DNA of 64,000 nucleotides from NCBI RefSeq assembly GCF_025770785.1, contig NZ_JANZLA010000003.1, forward strand, positions 312,549-376,548, read 5' to 3'. The DNA is from Cellulomonas sp. SG140. GTDB lineage: Bacteria > Actinomycetota > Actinomycetes > Actinomycetales > Cellulomonadaceae. The notes under the pieces are model-generated. The model did not search any database, was not told the DNA's origin, and saw only the letters and a program-made list of their open reading frames with translations. Position 1 is the first letter of the stretch. The number at the start of each line of letters is the position of its first letter. Of this stretch, positions 50,484-59,534 are shown in pieces. A program made the translations under genes and the position numbers.

Positions 50484-51281
50484 TCACGGCTCCAGACCGG
50501 CGACCGCCGCCCGCACGAGGGCCGTGTGCATCTGGGTGCACAGCTCGCCCACCTCCGCAGCGAGCGTCGCGGCGCGCGCTCGGGAGGCCGCGCTGCGCTG
50601 ACCTCGCACGGGCGCGACGACCTGCTCGACGAGGTCCGCCTGGCGGTCCGCAGCAGTCCGGAACGACCGCAGGTGCCTCGCGTCGATCCCGTGCTCGGCC
50701 AGCCGGGCGGCCGCCAGGACGACGTCCCGTGCGTACAGGTCGAGAGCGCCGAGCGGACCCGAACGGAGCACGCCTGCCGTGACCAGGTCCTCGACGAACG
50801 CGGGCTCGACACCGGCCTCACCGGCCAGGGAGTCGACGGTCCAGCGGGACGCCGGCCCCGTCGTCTCGCCATCACGCGAGGCGAGCCGCGCCGGCGACGG
50901 CGCCTCGTCGTCGACCCCGGCGTCCAGCGCGGCGAGGTGCTCGGCGATCACCTTCAGCGGCATGTACCGGTCGCGCTGCATCCGCAGCACGTAGCGCAGC
51001 CTCTCGACGTCCGCCGGTGAGTACTGGCGGTAGCCGGCGGAGGTCCGGACCGGGGCGACCAGCCCCTGCTCCTCCCAGAACCGGAGCTTGGACGTGGTCA
51101 CCGCCGGGAACTCCAGCTGGAGCGCCGCGAGGACGTCCGAGATACGCATGCTGGCGCGGCGCGAGATGCCGCGCGGCCACGGCTCGGCCACGGCCGGCCG
51201 GGGGCTCGGCCGGCCACCCTCGGGACCGCGCGCGTCCGCGAGGTCGTCCACCAGAGCGGGTCGACGCGCGCCCGCGCTCAT
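50484..51281 (-). CDS. ftsR: MerR-family regulator FtsR (Rv1828-like)
   Basis: The 265-residue product has a MerR helix-turn-helix (RISDVLAALQLEFPAVTTSKLRFWEEQGLVAPVRTSAGYRQYSPADVERLRYVL, in part) after a 40-residue disordered N-terminus, and a C-terminal helical domain. In corynebacteria FtsR activates ftsZ and in mycobacteria it is Rv1828. ATG 51281 has GAGG about eight bases upstream; ATG 51326 would overlap garA by 14 bases. It follows garA in the same orientation, the usual order. Confidence 0.92.
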   Translation of the reverse strand: MSAGARRPALVDDLADARGPEGGRPSPRPAVAEPWPRGISRRASMRISDVLAALQLEFPAVTTSKLRFWEEQGLVAPVRTSAGYRQYSPADVERLRYVLRMQRDRYMPLKVIAEHLAALDAGVDDEAPSPARLASRDGETTGPASRWTVDSLAGEAGVEPAFVEDLVTAGVLRSGPLGALDLYARDVVLAAARLAEHGIDARHLRSFRTAADRQADLVEQVVAPVRGQRSAASRARAATLAAEVGELCTQMHTALVRAAVAGLEP

Positions 51282-51312
51282 GCCCGCGCCTCGAGCGCGG
51301 GGAGTCGATCGG

Positions 51313-51795
51313 TCACCCGCGTGCACCCTCGCGGTGCGGGCTCGGGTGGAACGTCATCCGGAACTTGCCGATCTGCACCTCGTCGCCGGCGCGCAGCGCC
51401 ACCTGGTCGATGCGCGTGCGGTTGACGTAGGTGCCGTTGAGCGAGCCGATGTCCCGGACCCAGAACTGCTGCCCCTCGCGGACGAACTCCGCGTGCTTGC
51501 GGGACACCGTCACGTCGTCCAGGAAGATGTCGGCCTGCGTGCTGCGTCCGGCCGTGGTGCGCTCGGCGTCGAGCAGGAACCGGGCGCCCGCGCTGGGACC
51601 GCGCTGCATCACCAGGAGCGCCGACGTGGGCGGGAGGGCCTGCACGGCCGCGGTCTCGTCCGGGGTGAGCCCGATCGGTGCGGCCTGCTCCACCTCGGTC
51701 GCCGAGACCCCGGTGAAGCTGATCGTCGTCTCCGGGCCCTGCGACCGCGGTGCACCAGCCGGGACGGCGCCGCCGACGGGCTCGTCGTGCTGCAT
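51313..51795 (-). CDS. garA: FHA-domain protein GarA/OdhI
   Basis: GarA binds and inhibits 2-oxoglutarate dehydrogenase and controls glutamate metabolism when unphosphorylated; Ser/Thr kinases PknB and PknG switch it off. The 160-residue product has the N-terminal phospho-switch motif PETTI (residues 21-25) and a C-terminal FHA domain (residues about 72-145) with GRSTQADIFLDDVTVSRKHAEF and GSLNGTYVN. A GGGGAGG site precedes the ATG; TAGGGT at 51869-51864 on the minus strand is the likely -10. No gcvH lies before it, unlike M. tuberculosis. Confidence 0.95.
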   Translation of the reverse strand: MQHDEPVGGAVPAGAPRSQGPETTISFTGVSATEVEQAAPIGLTPDETAAVQALPPTSALLVMQRGPSAGARFLLDAERTTAGRSTQADIFLDDVTVSRKHAEFVREGQQFWVRDIGSLNGTYVNRTRIDQVALRAGDEVQIGKFRMTFHPSPHREGARG

Positions 51796-51912
51796 GTACG
51801 CCTCCCCTGTTCAGGGTCGCAAGACCCGACCGTGACGCGACCGTCCGCGCCCTGGTCAGGGACACCCTATGCAAACGCGCCGCCCGGCGCAGCCCCCACC
51901 CCCTGCGACGGC

Positions 51913-53106
51913 CTAGGAGCCCGGGACCGCCGCCGGCGTGGCGTAGCGCGGCTCGGCAGCCGCGCGCAGGGCGTCGACGTGGACCTCCGTCAGCTTGTCC
52001 ACGGAGCCCGACCCGCCGTCGTTGCGGACGTAGGCCATCGCGCCCCCGGGGATGTCCAGCGCGGTGGCGATGGTGTCGGGGTCGCCGATGACGAGCCACA
52101 CGTACGGCGCGGTGAGCGTGGTGCCGTCGAGCTGCACGGCGCCGGTCGACCCCGTGAACGCGCTGCTCGCGGTGACCCGCTGGTCGTTGAGCTGCACCGC
52201 CTCCGCACCGGCGTTCCGCAGCTCCTCCAGCATGTTCAGCATGGTGATCGGGCGCACCGACCCGCTGCTGTCCGTGATGGTGATCCGCACACCGGGGCCC
52301 ACGGCCGGCAGCCGGCCCGCGAGGATGCCCTGAGTCGCCGCGCTGCGCCGGGCCGCGTCGATGGCGGCCTGCCGGTTGTTCGACCCGCTGACCAGCTGGT
52401 CGCGCTCGCGCTGCAGGTCGGCGGCCTCGCGGCTCAGCTGGTCGGAACGGGTGCTCGCCTCGTCCAGCAGCCGCACGAGGTCGTCCTGGCGCAGCTGGGA
52501 GAGCGCCGAGTCCCCGTTCTGACGCAGCTGCACGACGATCGCGAAGCCGAGGACGGCGCACAGCACGCCCGCCAGCACCTGCGCACGGGTGGCGCGTGGA
52601 CGCAGGGCGCTGCCGAGGGCGGCCCAGCCCGTGGGCCTGCTCGGCCCGGGGCCGCCCGACGGCTCGGGAGAACCGGGCCCGGCGGCGACGTCGGCATCGC
52701 CGCCGGCCTGTGCCGCGATCGGCTCCGGCCGGAAGGTCGGCGGCACCTCGGGCGGCAGGGAGGCCACCGCCTCGGCCGACAGCTGCCAGGCGTGCGACTC
52801 CCGGAGCACGGCGCCGGCCTCGTCCTCGGCGTCCGGCGCCGTGTCGAGCGTGGGGGCTGCGTCGGGCACGGCGTCGGTCACGACGGTGTCCTCGTCGCCA
52901 AGCAGGTCCTCGTCGAACCGGGCCTCGTCGATCCGGTCCCCGTCGGGCCGCTGGTCGTCCTGGCCGACCGGCTCCTCGGCCGCGACCGCACCGGTCGCGG
53001 CCGGGTCCTCGTGGGTGCCCTCCTGGACGCCCGTGCCCACGCCACGCGGTTCGTCGGGGGGACCCTCCGGCTCGTCGCCCTCGTGCGGCTGCTGCTGCTC
53101 GGTCAC
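51913..53106 (-). CDS. DUF881 membrane protein with long acidic N-terminus
   Basis: The 397-residue product has a disordered, strongly acidic N-terminal region (1-165), one transmembrane helix (about 175-195), a coiled-coil stretch (about 205-245; LLDEASTRSDQLSREAADLQRERDQL, in part) and an extracellular DUF881 domain. It corresponds by position to Rv1825. Function is unknown; the pair of DUF881 genes flanking the DUF1290 gene is conserved next to garA and ftsR. The acidic cytoplasmic tail is unusually long and could be a protein-binding or kinase-substrate segment. Confidence 0.88.
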   Translation of the reverse strand: MTEQQQPHEGDEPEGPPDEPRGVGTGVQEGTHEDPAATGAVAAEEPVGQDDQRPDGDRIDEARFDEDLLGDEDTVVTDAVPDAAPTLDTAPDAEDEAGAVLRESHAWQLSAEAVASLPPEVPPTFRPEPIAAQAGGDADVAAGPGSPEPSGGPGPSRPTGWAALGSALRPRATRAQVLAGVLCAVLGFAIVVQLRQNGDSALSQLRQDDLVRLLDEASTRSDQLSREAADLQRERDQLVSGSNNRQAAIDAARRSAATQGILAGRLPAVGPGVRITITDSSGSVRPITMLNMLEELRNAGAEAVQLNDQRVTASSAFTGSTGAVQLDGTTLTAPYVWLVIGDPDTIATALDIPGGAMAYVRNDGGSGSVDKLTEVHVDALRAAAEPRYATPAAVPGS

Positions 53107-53107
53107 G

Positions 53108-53440
53108 TCAGGCCTTGAACAGGTGCCGCCGGATGGCCGCGACGTTGGAGAAGATCCGGATGCCGAGCACGACGACCACGGCGGTGGACAGCTGGGTGCC
53201 GACGCCGAGCTGGTCGCCGAGGAACACGATGAAGGCCGCGACCAGCACGTTCGACAGGAACGACGTGAGGAACACCCGGTCGTCGAAGATGCCGTCGAGC
53301 AGTGCGCGCAGACCGCCGAACAGGGCGTCGAGCGCCGCGACCACCGCGATCGGCAGGTAGGGCTGCAGCTCCGCCGGGACGGTCGGGTGCACCAGCAGCC
53401 CGACGACCACCCCGATGGCCAGCCCGATGACGGCGATCAC
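53108..53440 (-). CDS. sbp: Small basic-type membrane protein (DUF1290)
   Basis: The 110-residue product has three or four transmembrane helices and matches the DUF1290/Sbp family, named in Bacillus from the division gene region (MIAVIGLAIGVVVGLLVHPTVP start; LDALFGGLRALLDGIFDDRVFLTSFLSN in the middle, in part; IRIFSNVAAIRRHLF at the end). It is coupled to both DUF881 genes: a GTGA overlap upstream and one spare base downstream. Its role is unknown, with cell division or envelope assembly likely from context. Confidence 0.92.
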   Translation of the reverse strand: MIAVIGLAIGVVVGLLVHPTVPAELQPYLPIAVVAALDALFGGLRALLDGIFDDRVFLTSFLSNVLVAAFIVFLGDQLGVGTQLSTAVVVVLGIRIFSNVAAIRRHLFKA

Positions 53441-54465
53441 CGGTCCTCCCCTCCCGTTCCCGGCGCGACGACGGACGACTGTGTCACAACCTCAGCCGCC
53501 GCTGCACGAACCGACCGGGACGGCGTCGCCGTCGGCGTGGAGGAGGTGCGTGAGCTCGGCGTCGGTGAGGGCGTGGGCGAGACGGTCGGGCTCGGCGACG
53601 TCGTCGCGGACGGGGAAGCCGTCATCGAGGGCGTCGACGCCTGCTGCAGCGTCGTGGGGCCCGCGCCCGGCAGCTGCAGCCGCCGTTGCGACGTCATCGT
53701 CACCCCGATCCCGTAGGTGGCGCGCAGGGTCGCCAGGTGCTGACCGGCGCTCGACCGTGCCAGGGACGTCTGCAGGTCGGCCGCGGACCCGATCGCCTCG
53801 ACGGTGTACGGGTTCACCAGCGGCACGAGGTCGACCAGCACCGCGCTGCCGGCGGTGCGGATGGCGGTGGTGGCGGTCAGCCGCTGGCCGTTGACCGCGA
53901 TCGCCTCCGCACCGGCGGCCCACAGCCCGTTGACCAGCACCTGGAGGTCCACGTCCTGCACCCGCAGGTCGGGGTTGTCCTTCGTCGTGCCGTCGGTGGG
54001 CGCGTCCGTCAGCACCACGCGCAGCCCCGGGCCCGAGACCGGCACGAGCGCTGCGGACACCGCCCATCGCTGCAGCTGGGCCAGGAGCGCCGGGTCGTCG
54101 GAGCGCAGCGCCTGGTTCTGCAGCGCGGCGATCTGGGCACTGAGATCGGCGTTCTGGGCCGCGAGCGACTCGGCGTCCGCGCGGTGCTGGCGGACCTGCT
54201 GCTCCAGCAGCCGCCGCGCGGCCACCGCACCGGCCTGCGGCTGGCGCAGGGACAGGGTGGCGGTGGTGACGCCGAGGCCGAGGAGCAGTCCGACGACCAC
54301 GAGCCAGACGGCCGTCGGACCGGTTCGGTGCGGGGCGCCCGCCAGCGCACGGCGACGGGCCGCCTCGGCGTAGCCGGGGTCCAGCGGGCGCCGCTGCACC
54401 TCCGTCAGCAGGGTCATCGAGGCGTCGCGCACGCTCTCGGGCACGTGGCTGTCGTGCCGAGCCAT
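53437..54465 (-). CDS. DUF881 membrane protein with Ser/Thr/Pro-rich tail
   Basis: The 342-residue product has a short cytoplasmic part with RRPLDPGYAEAARRRAL, a transmembrane helix (about 54-74), a coiled coil (about 80-120) and an extracellular DUF881 domain, followed by a 65-residue Ser/Thr/Pro-rich C-terminal tail (about 270-335), the composition of a glycosylated or wall-spanning linker. ATG 54465 overlaps the pgsA stop as TGATG; the frame upstream of it lies within pgsA. It is coupled to the DUF1290 gene by GTGA. Confidence 0.88.
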   Translation of the reverse strand: MARHDSHVPESVRDASMTLLTEVQRRPLDPGYAEAARRRALAGAPHRTGPTAVWLVVVGLLLGLGVTTATLSLRQPQAGAVAARRLLEQQVRQHRADAESLAAQNADLSAQIAALQNQALRSDDPALLAQLQRWAVSAALVPVSGPGLRVVLTDAPTDGTTKDNPDLRVQDVDLQVLVNGLWAAGAEAIAVNGQRLTATTAIRTAGSAVLVDLVPLVNPYTVEAIGSAADLQTSLARSSAGQHLATLRATYGIGVTMTSQRRLQLPGAGPTTLQQASTPSMTASPSATTSPSPTVSPTPSPTPSSRTSSTPTATPSRSVRAAAAEVVTQSSVVAPGTGGEDR

Positions 54466-55055
54466 CACGCCGCCCGGGTCCGGACCCGCAGCACCCGGCG
54501 CGCCTGCTCCAGGTACAGCACGCCCGAGAACCAGTACAGGCCGACGCCCCACAGCGCGAACGCCCAGCCGAGGACGGTCGCCACGGTCCCGAGCGCACCC
54601 TGCCAGGTCGCCAGCAGCAGCAGGGGGAACGCGTAGAGCAGCGCGAACGTTCCGGCCTTCCCCGCCAGGTGCACCGGGAGCGGCGGCTCGCCGACGCGGG
54701 CGAGGACCAGCAGCATCAGCGCGAGCACCACGTCACGGGACACGAGGGCGACGACCAGCCACCACGGCACGACGCCGCGCCAGGCGAGCGCCACGATGGT
54801 GACGAGGATGAAGAGCCGGTCCGCAGCCGGGTCGAGCAGCTGCCCGAGCCGGCTGACCTGCCCCAGCCGCCGGGCCAGCACCCCGTCGAGCCAGTCGCTC
54901 GCCCCGGAGACCGCCAGGACCGCGAAGGCCCACAGGTCCTGGCGCCTGACGAGGAGCACCGCGAACACCGGCACCAGCAGCAGCCGCGCGAAGCTGATCA
55001 GGTTCGGCACCGTGAGCACCCGGGTGCTCACGTCGTCGGTCCCGCTCACCGCCAC
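54465..55055 (-). CDS. pgsA: CDP-alcohol phosphatidyltransferase (PgsA-like)
   Basis: The 196-residue membrane enzyme belongs to the CDP-alcohol phosphatidyltransferase family, making phospholipids such as phosphatidylglycerophosphate from CDP-diacylglycerol. The signature D-G-x2-AR-x8-G-x3-D-x3-D reads SDWLDGVLARRLGQVSRLGQLLDPAADR (in part). About five transmembrane helices are present. In M. tuberculosis the gene at this place is pgsA2, whose exact substrate is less certain than pgsA3. GTG 55055 and 55049 are both possible starts under the same GAGGAG site (55065-55060). Confidence 0.9.
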   Translation of the reverse strand: MAVSGTDDVSTRVLTVPNLISFARLLLVPVFAVLLVRRQDLWAFAVLAVSGASDWLDGVLARRLGQVSRLGQLLDPAADRLFILVTIVALAWRGVVPWWLVVALVSRDVVLALMLLVLARVGEPPLPVHLAGKAGTFALLYAFPLLLLATWQGALGTVATVLGWAFALWGVGLYWFSGVLYLEQARRVLRVRTRAA

Positions 55056-55243
55056 CCCGCTCCTCGCCGGCTCCCCGACCGCCCCCACGCGGCGGCCGAT
55101 GCGCCCCGGCCGATGTCGGGCGGGGCTCGGCACCGCTCACGCCCCTCGGGGGGCGTTCCCCATCGTAGGTGCCGCGACCTGCGGACGGACCCGCGCCGCT
55201 CCGCGCGACGGCACTGCCCGTGACGGCGTGCGACGCTGGTGCC

Positions 55244-55666
55244 GTGCCCGAGCTGAACGACCCCGCGGTGATCCACCGGCTGCTGACGACCCCTGGTCGC
55301 TGGGCCGTCGTCGGGCTCTCGACGAACACCGCCCGTGCCGCGTACTCCGTGGCCTCCTACCTGCAGGAGCTGGGTCAGGAGATCGTGCCGGTGCACCCCA
55401 GCGCGCCGACCGTGCACGGGGCCGCCGGGGTCGCGACGGTGCTCGACGTGCCGCCGCCCGTCGACGTCGTGGACGTGTTCGTCAACAGCTCCCACGCGGG
55501 AGCGGTGGTCGACCACGCGATCGAGGCCGGCGCCGGAGCCGTCTGGTTGCAGCTCGGCGTCGTGGACGAGGCCGCGGCCGCACGGGCGCTGGCGGCCGGG
55601 CTCGACGTGGTGATGGACCGCTGCCCGGCCATCGAGGGACGCCGGCTGGGGCTGCCGCGCCGCTGA
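55244..55666 (+). CDS. CoA-binding (YccU-like) protein
   Basis: The 140-residue product is a single Rossmann CoA-binding domain: WAVVGLSTNTARAAYSVASYLQELGQEIVPVHPSAP (in part) with later VDVVDVFVNSSHAG and VWLQLGVVDEAAA, ending in VMDRCPAIEGRR with the conserved Asp-Arg-Cys. The function of the family is uncertain. The GTG start lies six bases after GACGCT (55232-55237), similar to but one base off the leaderless -10 pattern. It is divergent from pgsA. Confidence 0.9.
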   Translation: MPELNDPAVIHRLLTTPGRWAVVGLSTNTARAAYSVASYLQELGQEIVPVHPSAPTVHGAAGVATVLDVPPPVDVVDVFVNSSHAGAVVDHAIEAGAGAVWLQLGVVDEAAAARALAAGLDVVMDRCPAIEGRRLGLPRR

Positions 55667-55722
55667 CCGCGCCGTGGTGCACGTCACCCGACCCGTCTCG
55701 TGGTGCCCCAGCCTGGGACAGG

Positions 55723-55860
55723 TAGGATGACCCGGTTCAGAGTTCGTCGCGTCCCCCCGGGCGCGTCCCGCAGGACCTCGCGGGCCGCCCTCGTGTCGTG
55801 CAGCCGCCCATGGCGGCCAGGTGTGTCGGGGAAGTGACCGGCCGGGCGTCGTACGCCCGG
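55723..55860 (+). promoter_or_regulatory. Long structured leader of the DeaD-like helicase gene
   Basis: TAGGAT (55723-55728) is the best -10, implying a 5' leader of about 160 nt. It contains a perfect 8-3-8 hairpin, CCGGGCGT (55842-55849) with ACGCCCGG (55853-55860), near its 3' end, and no long open frame. Long leaders are typical of cold-shock DEAD-box genes that regulate their own mRNA. Confidence 0.5.
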
Positions 55861-55897
55861 TTCAGGACTCACCCTCGACCGATCGGTTCCGCACGCC

Positions 55898-57712
55898 ATG
55901 AGCACCACGCTGCCCGCTGCCACCATGCCCACCTCCGGGTTCGAGCCCACCGAGGCGCCGGCCGCCCCGGTGCCGGCTGGCGCCACGTCGACGTTCGACG
56001 ACCTCGACCTGCCCGCACCGCTGCGCCGCGCTGTCGCGGACCTCGGCTTCACCACCCCGTCGGCCGTCCAGGCAGCGACGATCCCCGCCCTGCTTGCCGG
56101 CCGCGACCTGGTCGGCGTCGCCCAGACGGGTACCGGCAAGACCGCGGCCTTCGGGCTCCCGCTGCTCGCGGCGATCGACCCGGAGCTGCGGGCCGTGCAG
56201 GCCGTCGTGCTGACGCCGACCCGTGAGCTCGCGCTCCAGGTGGCGGAGGCGATCGAGTCGTTCGCCCAGCACCTGCCCGGCGTCTCGGTGGTGGCCGTGT
56301 ACGGCGGTGCGCCGTACCTGCCCCAGCAGCGCGCGCTCGCACGTGGCGCTCAGGTGGTGGTCGGCACGCCCGGCCGCGTCCTGGACCACCTGGAGCGGCG
56401 GACGCTGGTGCTCGACGAGCTGCGGTTCCTGGTGCTCGACGAGGCCGACGAGATGCTGCGCATGGGCTTCGCCGAGGACGTCGACCGCGTGCTCAGCTCG
56501 GCGCCGGAGCGCCGCCAGATGGCCCTGTTCTCCGCCACGATGCCGCCGGCGATCCGTCGGGTAGCCGAGCAGCACCTGGTCGACCCGGCGCAGGTGACCG
56601 TGTCCCGGCAGTCGTCGACCGTCACGACGGTCCGCCAGACGTACGCCGTGGTGCCGTTCCGGCACAAGACGGGCGCGCTGGCCCGGGTGCTCGCCGTGTC
56701 CGACGCGGACGCGAGCATCGTCTTCGTCCGCACCCGTGAGGCCGCCGAGCAGGTGGGCTCGGCGCTGGTGGAACGCGGCGTCTCCGCCGCGTACATCTCC
56801 GGGGACGTCGCGCAGGGCGAGCGCGAGAAGATCGTCGACCGGCTGCGGTCCGGGGCGCTGGACGTGCTCGTGGCCACCGACGTCGCCGCCCGTGGGCTCG
56901 ACGTGGACCGCATCGGGCTGGTGGTGAACTTCGACGTGCCCCGCGAGCCGGAGGCCTACGTGCACCGCATCGGGCGCACCGGGCGCGCCGGACGGGCCGG
57001 TGAGGCGCTCACCTTCGTCACCCCGGCCGAGCAGAGCCGGCTCCGGCAGATCGAGCGCACGACCCGGGTGCAGCTGGAGCAGGTCCAGATCCCGACGCCA
57101 GCCCAGGTGTCGGCGCACCGGGTGAGCGCACTGCTCGCGCGTGCCGACGAGCGGGCCGCGCTCGGACGGCTGGAGACGTACCGGGACGCGATCGCGGCGC
57201 ACCTCTCCGAGCGGCCCGGTACCGACGTCGCCGAGCTGCTGGCCGTCGTCGCCGCGCTGGCCGTCGGCGACGAGGGCCCGGCGCCGCGCCCGGAGCAGGG
57301 GGACGACCTCGACGACGCCCTCAGCCGCGCGCGCCTGGTCGACGGGCCGGAACGACGCGGGTCGGAGCACTCGTCCGACGGCGGTCGGCGTCGGACGGAC
57401 AGCCGCCGGGCCGACGGCAGCACCCGCTACCGCGTGGCCGTCGGCCACCGCGACGGCGTGCAGCCGAACGCGCTGGTGGGCGCCCTGACCAACGAGGGCG
57501 GGCTGACCGGCAAGGACCTCGGCAAGATCGACATCTTCGGGTCGTTCTCGCTGGTGGACATCCCGGCCGGGCTCACCCCCGAGGTGGTGGAGCGGCTGAG
57601 CCGGACGCGGGTGGCCGGCCGGCCGCTGCGCATCCGGCTCGACAGCGGGCCGCGGGCGCCGCACGGCCCCAGCCGTCCTGCCGGGCACGTCCACACCGGC
57701 CACCAGCACTGA
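55898..57712 (+). CDS. deaD: DeaD/CsdA-like DEAD-box RNA helicase
   Basis: The 604-residue product unwinds structured RNA, helping ribosome assembly and mRNA decay at low temperature. It has the Q motif before TGTGKT (77-82), VLTPTRELA, VLDEADEMLRMGF, FSATMPP, and HRIGRTGRAGRAG. A C-terminal DbpA-type RNA-binding domain lies at about 505-580 (YRVAVGHRDGVQPNALVGALTNEGGL, in part; IDIFGSFSLVDIP). The ATG has no strong Shine-Dalgarno sequence; nearby in-frame starts do not match the family. It ends at a bidirectional hairpin. Confidence 0.95.
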   Translation: MSTTLPAATMPTSGFEPTEAPAAPVPAGATSTFDDLDLPAPLRRAVADLGFTTPSAVQAATIPALLAGRDLVGVAQTGTGKTAAFGLPLLAAIDPELRAVQAVVLTPTRELALQVAEAIESFAQHLPGVSVVAVYGGAPYLPQQRALARGAQVVVGTPGRVLDHLERRTLVLDELRFLVLDEADEMLRMGFAEDVDRVLSSAPERRQMALFSATMPPAIRRVAEQHLVDPAQVTVSRQSSTVTTVRQTYAVVPFRHKTGALARVLAVSDADASIVFVRTREAAEQVGSALVERGVSAAYISGDVAQGEREKIVDRLRSGALDVLVATDVAARGLDVDRIGLVVNFDVPREPEAYVHRIGRTGRAGRAGEALTFVTPAEQSRLRQIERTTRVQLEQVQIPTPAQVSAHRVSALLARADERAALGRLETYRDAIAAHLSERPGTDVAELLAVVAALAVGDEGPAPRPEQGDDLDDALSRARLVDGPERRGSEHSSDGGRRRTDSRRADGSTRYRVAVGHRDGVQPNALVGALTNEGGLTGKDLGKIDIFGSFSLVDIPAGLTPEVVERLSRTRVAGRPLRIRLDSGPRAPHGPSRPAGHVHTGHQH

Positions 57713-57717
57713 GCGGT

Positions 57718-57746
57718 CGCCCCGGCCGGCAGGACCGGCCGGGGCG
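57718..57746. terminator. 12-5-12 bidirectional hairpin between deaD and threonine aldolase genes
   Basis: CGCCCCGGCCGG (57718-57729) pairs perfectly with CCGGCCGGGGCG (57735-57746) over CAGGA, between stops at 57712 and 57757. It is the strongest terminator-like structure in the window and has no U-tract. Confidence 0.7.
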
Positions 57747-57756
57747 GCTGGCGCGC

Positions 57757-58812
57757 TCAGGCGCGAACGGTCGCGGCCTCCAGCGCCGCGGCGACGAAGG
57801 CGTCCACGTCGCGAGGCTCGGTGTCGAAGGCGCACATCAGGCGCACCTCGCCCGTCTCCGCCGCCCAGTCGTAGAAGTGGTACGTCTGCCGCAGCTCCGC
57901 GGCCATCGCCGCCGGCATGCGGACGAACACCGCGTTGCCCTCCGTCGGGTACGTCGGCTCGATGCCCGGGACCCGCTCCAGGCCGGAGCGCAGCCGGGCC
58001 GCCATCGCGTTGGCGTGCCGCGCCGAGCGCAGCCAGAGGTCGCCCTCGTACAGCGCGAGCAGCTGTGCGGAGACGAAGCGCATCTTCGAGGCGAGCTGCA
58101 GGTCGATCTTGCGCAGGTAGTCGATGCCCTCCACGGCCGACCTGTCGAGCACCACGATCGCCTCGCCGAGCAGCGCGCCGTTCTTGGTCCCACCGAGAGA
58201 CACGACGTCGACGCCGACGTCGGTGGTCAGCGCGCGCAGCGGGACGTCCAGGTGCGCCGCCGCGTTCGAGAGGCGCGAGCCGTCGAGGTGCACGCGAAGC
58301 CCCTGGCTGTGGGCGTGCTCGGTGATCGCGCGGATCTCCGCGGGCGTGTAGGCGGTGCCGAGCTCCGTGGACTGGGTGATGGACACCACCCCGGGCTGGG
58401 CGCGGTGCGCGTCGCCCCGGCCGCCGAGCTGGGTGGCGACGAGCTCGGGCGTCAGCTTGCCGTCGGGCGTCTCGACCGGCAGCAGCTTCAGGCCCGCGAC
58501 CCGCTCCGGCGCGGCGTTCTCGTCGGTGTTGACGTGCGCCGTCGCGGTGCAGATCACCGCGCCCCAGCGCGGCAGCATCGACTGGAGCGAGATCACGTTG
58601 GCGCCGGTCCCGTTGAGCACCGGGTAGACGTCGACCTCGGCGCCCAGCTGCTGCGACAGCACAGCACCCAGCCGTGCGGTGTACGGGTCGGCGCCGTACG
58701 CCGGGACGTGCCCGCCCGCCGCCTCGGCGATCGCAGCGAGGACCTCGGGGTGCGCGCCGGCGTAGTTGTCCGAGCCGAAGTCGTGGTGGGACGGGTCGTG
58801 GAGTGCAGTCAC
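57757..58812 (-). CDS. Low-specificity L-threonine aldolase
   Basis: The PLP enzyme cleaves L-threonine or allo-threonine to glycine and acetaldehyde. The 351-residue product has DFGSDNYAGAHPEVLAAI near the start, the PLP-binding Lys210 in SLGGTKNGALLGE, HLDGSRLSNAAA, and a conserved C-terminal domain. GTG 58812 gives the family start (VTALHDPSHHDFGSDN) and lies seven bases after GAGACT, a weak match to the leaderless pattern; the open frame goes ten codons further. A 12-base palindrome (58827-58838) lies just upstream. Confidence 0.92.
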   Translation of the reverse strand: MTALHDPSHHDFGSDNYAGAHPEVLAAIAEAAGGHVPAYGADPYTARLGAVLSQQLGAEVDVYPVLNGTGANVISLQSMLPRWGAVICTATAHVNTDENAAPERVAGLKLLPVETPDGKLTPELVATQLGGRGDAHRAQPGVVSITQSTELGTAYTPAEIRAITEHAHSQGLRVHLDGSRLSNAAAHLDVPLRALTTDVGVDVVSLGGTKNGALLGEAIVVLDRSAVEGIDYLRKIDLQLASKMRFVSAQLLALYEGDLWLRSARHANAMAARLRSGLERVPGIEPTYPTEGNAVFVRMPAAMAAELRQTYHFYDWAAETGEVRLMCAFDTEPRDVDAFVAAALEAATVRA

Positions 58813-58955
58813 GACCCCCAGTCTCGCGCACCGGTGCGACACGTCCGTGCGGCGAGGTCCGGCGGTGCAGGGCCGGCAGGCAGCGCGAGCGGGCGGGCAC
58901 GACCTGCGTGATGATCGGGCCGAACGCCCGTCGATCCCGTCCGAGGAGGCCGCCC

Positions 58956-59525
58956 GTGACAGCCCCGGGGACGCCCGAACCGAAGACGCCGCAGCAGGCC
59001 GGCCGGCAGCAGCCGCCCGTCGGCGCGGACCGGGACGACCAGCACGACGCCACCCGGCACGAGACCGAGGCGGAGCGCATGGACCGCAACTGGGACGAGG
59101 TGATGCAGGAGCTGCGCGTCACGCAGACCGGTGCGCAGATCCTGGTCGGCTTCCTGCTGACGGTGCCGTTCCAGCAGAGGTTCGCCCAGCTGGACCACTA
59201 CCAGCGCAGCGTCTACCTGGTGCTGGTCGCGCTCGCGGTGCTGGCGACCGTGCTGATCGTCACGCCGGTCAGCCTGCACCGGCTGCTGTTCCGGCGGCGG
59301 ATGAAACGGGAGCTGGTCAAGGCCGCAAACGTCTTCGCGCTCGCGGGGCTGGGTGTGCTGGCCGTCGTGCTGACGGGGGTGCCCCTGCTGCTGTTCGACG
59401 TCGTGGTCTCGAGGCGGGCGGGCTGGGTCGCCGCCGCCGTGGTCGCGCTGCTGCTGGCCGTCTGCTGGTGGACCGTCCCGCGGCTGATGGGACGCGGTGC
59501 ACCACCGCCGCAGCCGCCGCGCTGA
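58956..59525 (+). CDS. DUF6328 family membrane protein
   Basis: The 189-residue product has a disordered hydrophilic N-terminus (1-45), the conserved ERMDRNWDEVMQELRVTQTGAQILVGFLL segment (in part), and four transmembrane helices separated by short loops, with PVSLHRLLFRRRMKRELV after the second. It matches the DUF6328 family of unknown function. GTG 58956 has GAGGAGG six bases upstream. It converges on the Fur-family gene with nine bases between the stops. Confidence 0.88.
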   Translation: MTAPGTPEPKTPQQAGRQQPPVGADRDDQHDATRHETEAERMDRNWDEVMQELRVTQTGAQILVGFLLTVPFQQRFAQLDHYQRSVYLVLVALAVLATVLIVTPVSLHRLLFRRRMKRELVKAANVFALAGLGVLAVVLTGVPLLLFDVVVSRRAGWVAAAVVALLLAVCWWTVPRLMGRGAPPPQPPR

Positions 59526-59534
59526 CCGACCGGC

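Noticed and set aside
55862..59122. A 1086-codon minus-strand frame covering deaD and threonine aldolase
   Set aside because: It runs through both genes in the wrong frame; the aldolase itself is read on the same strand in another frame with clear PLP motifs.
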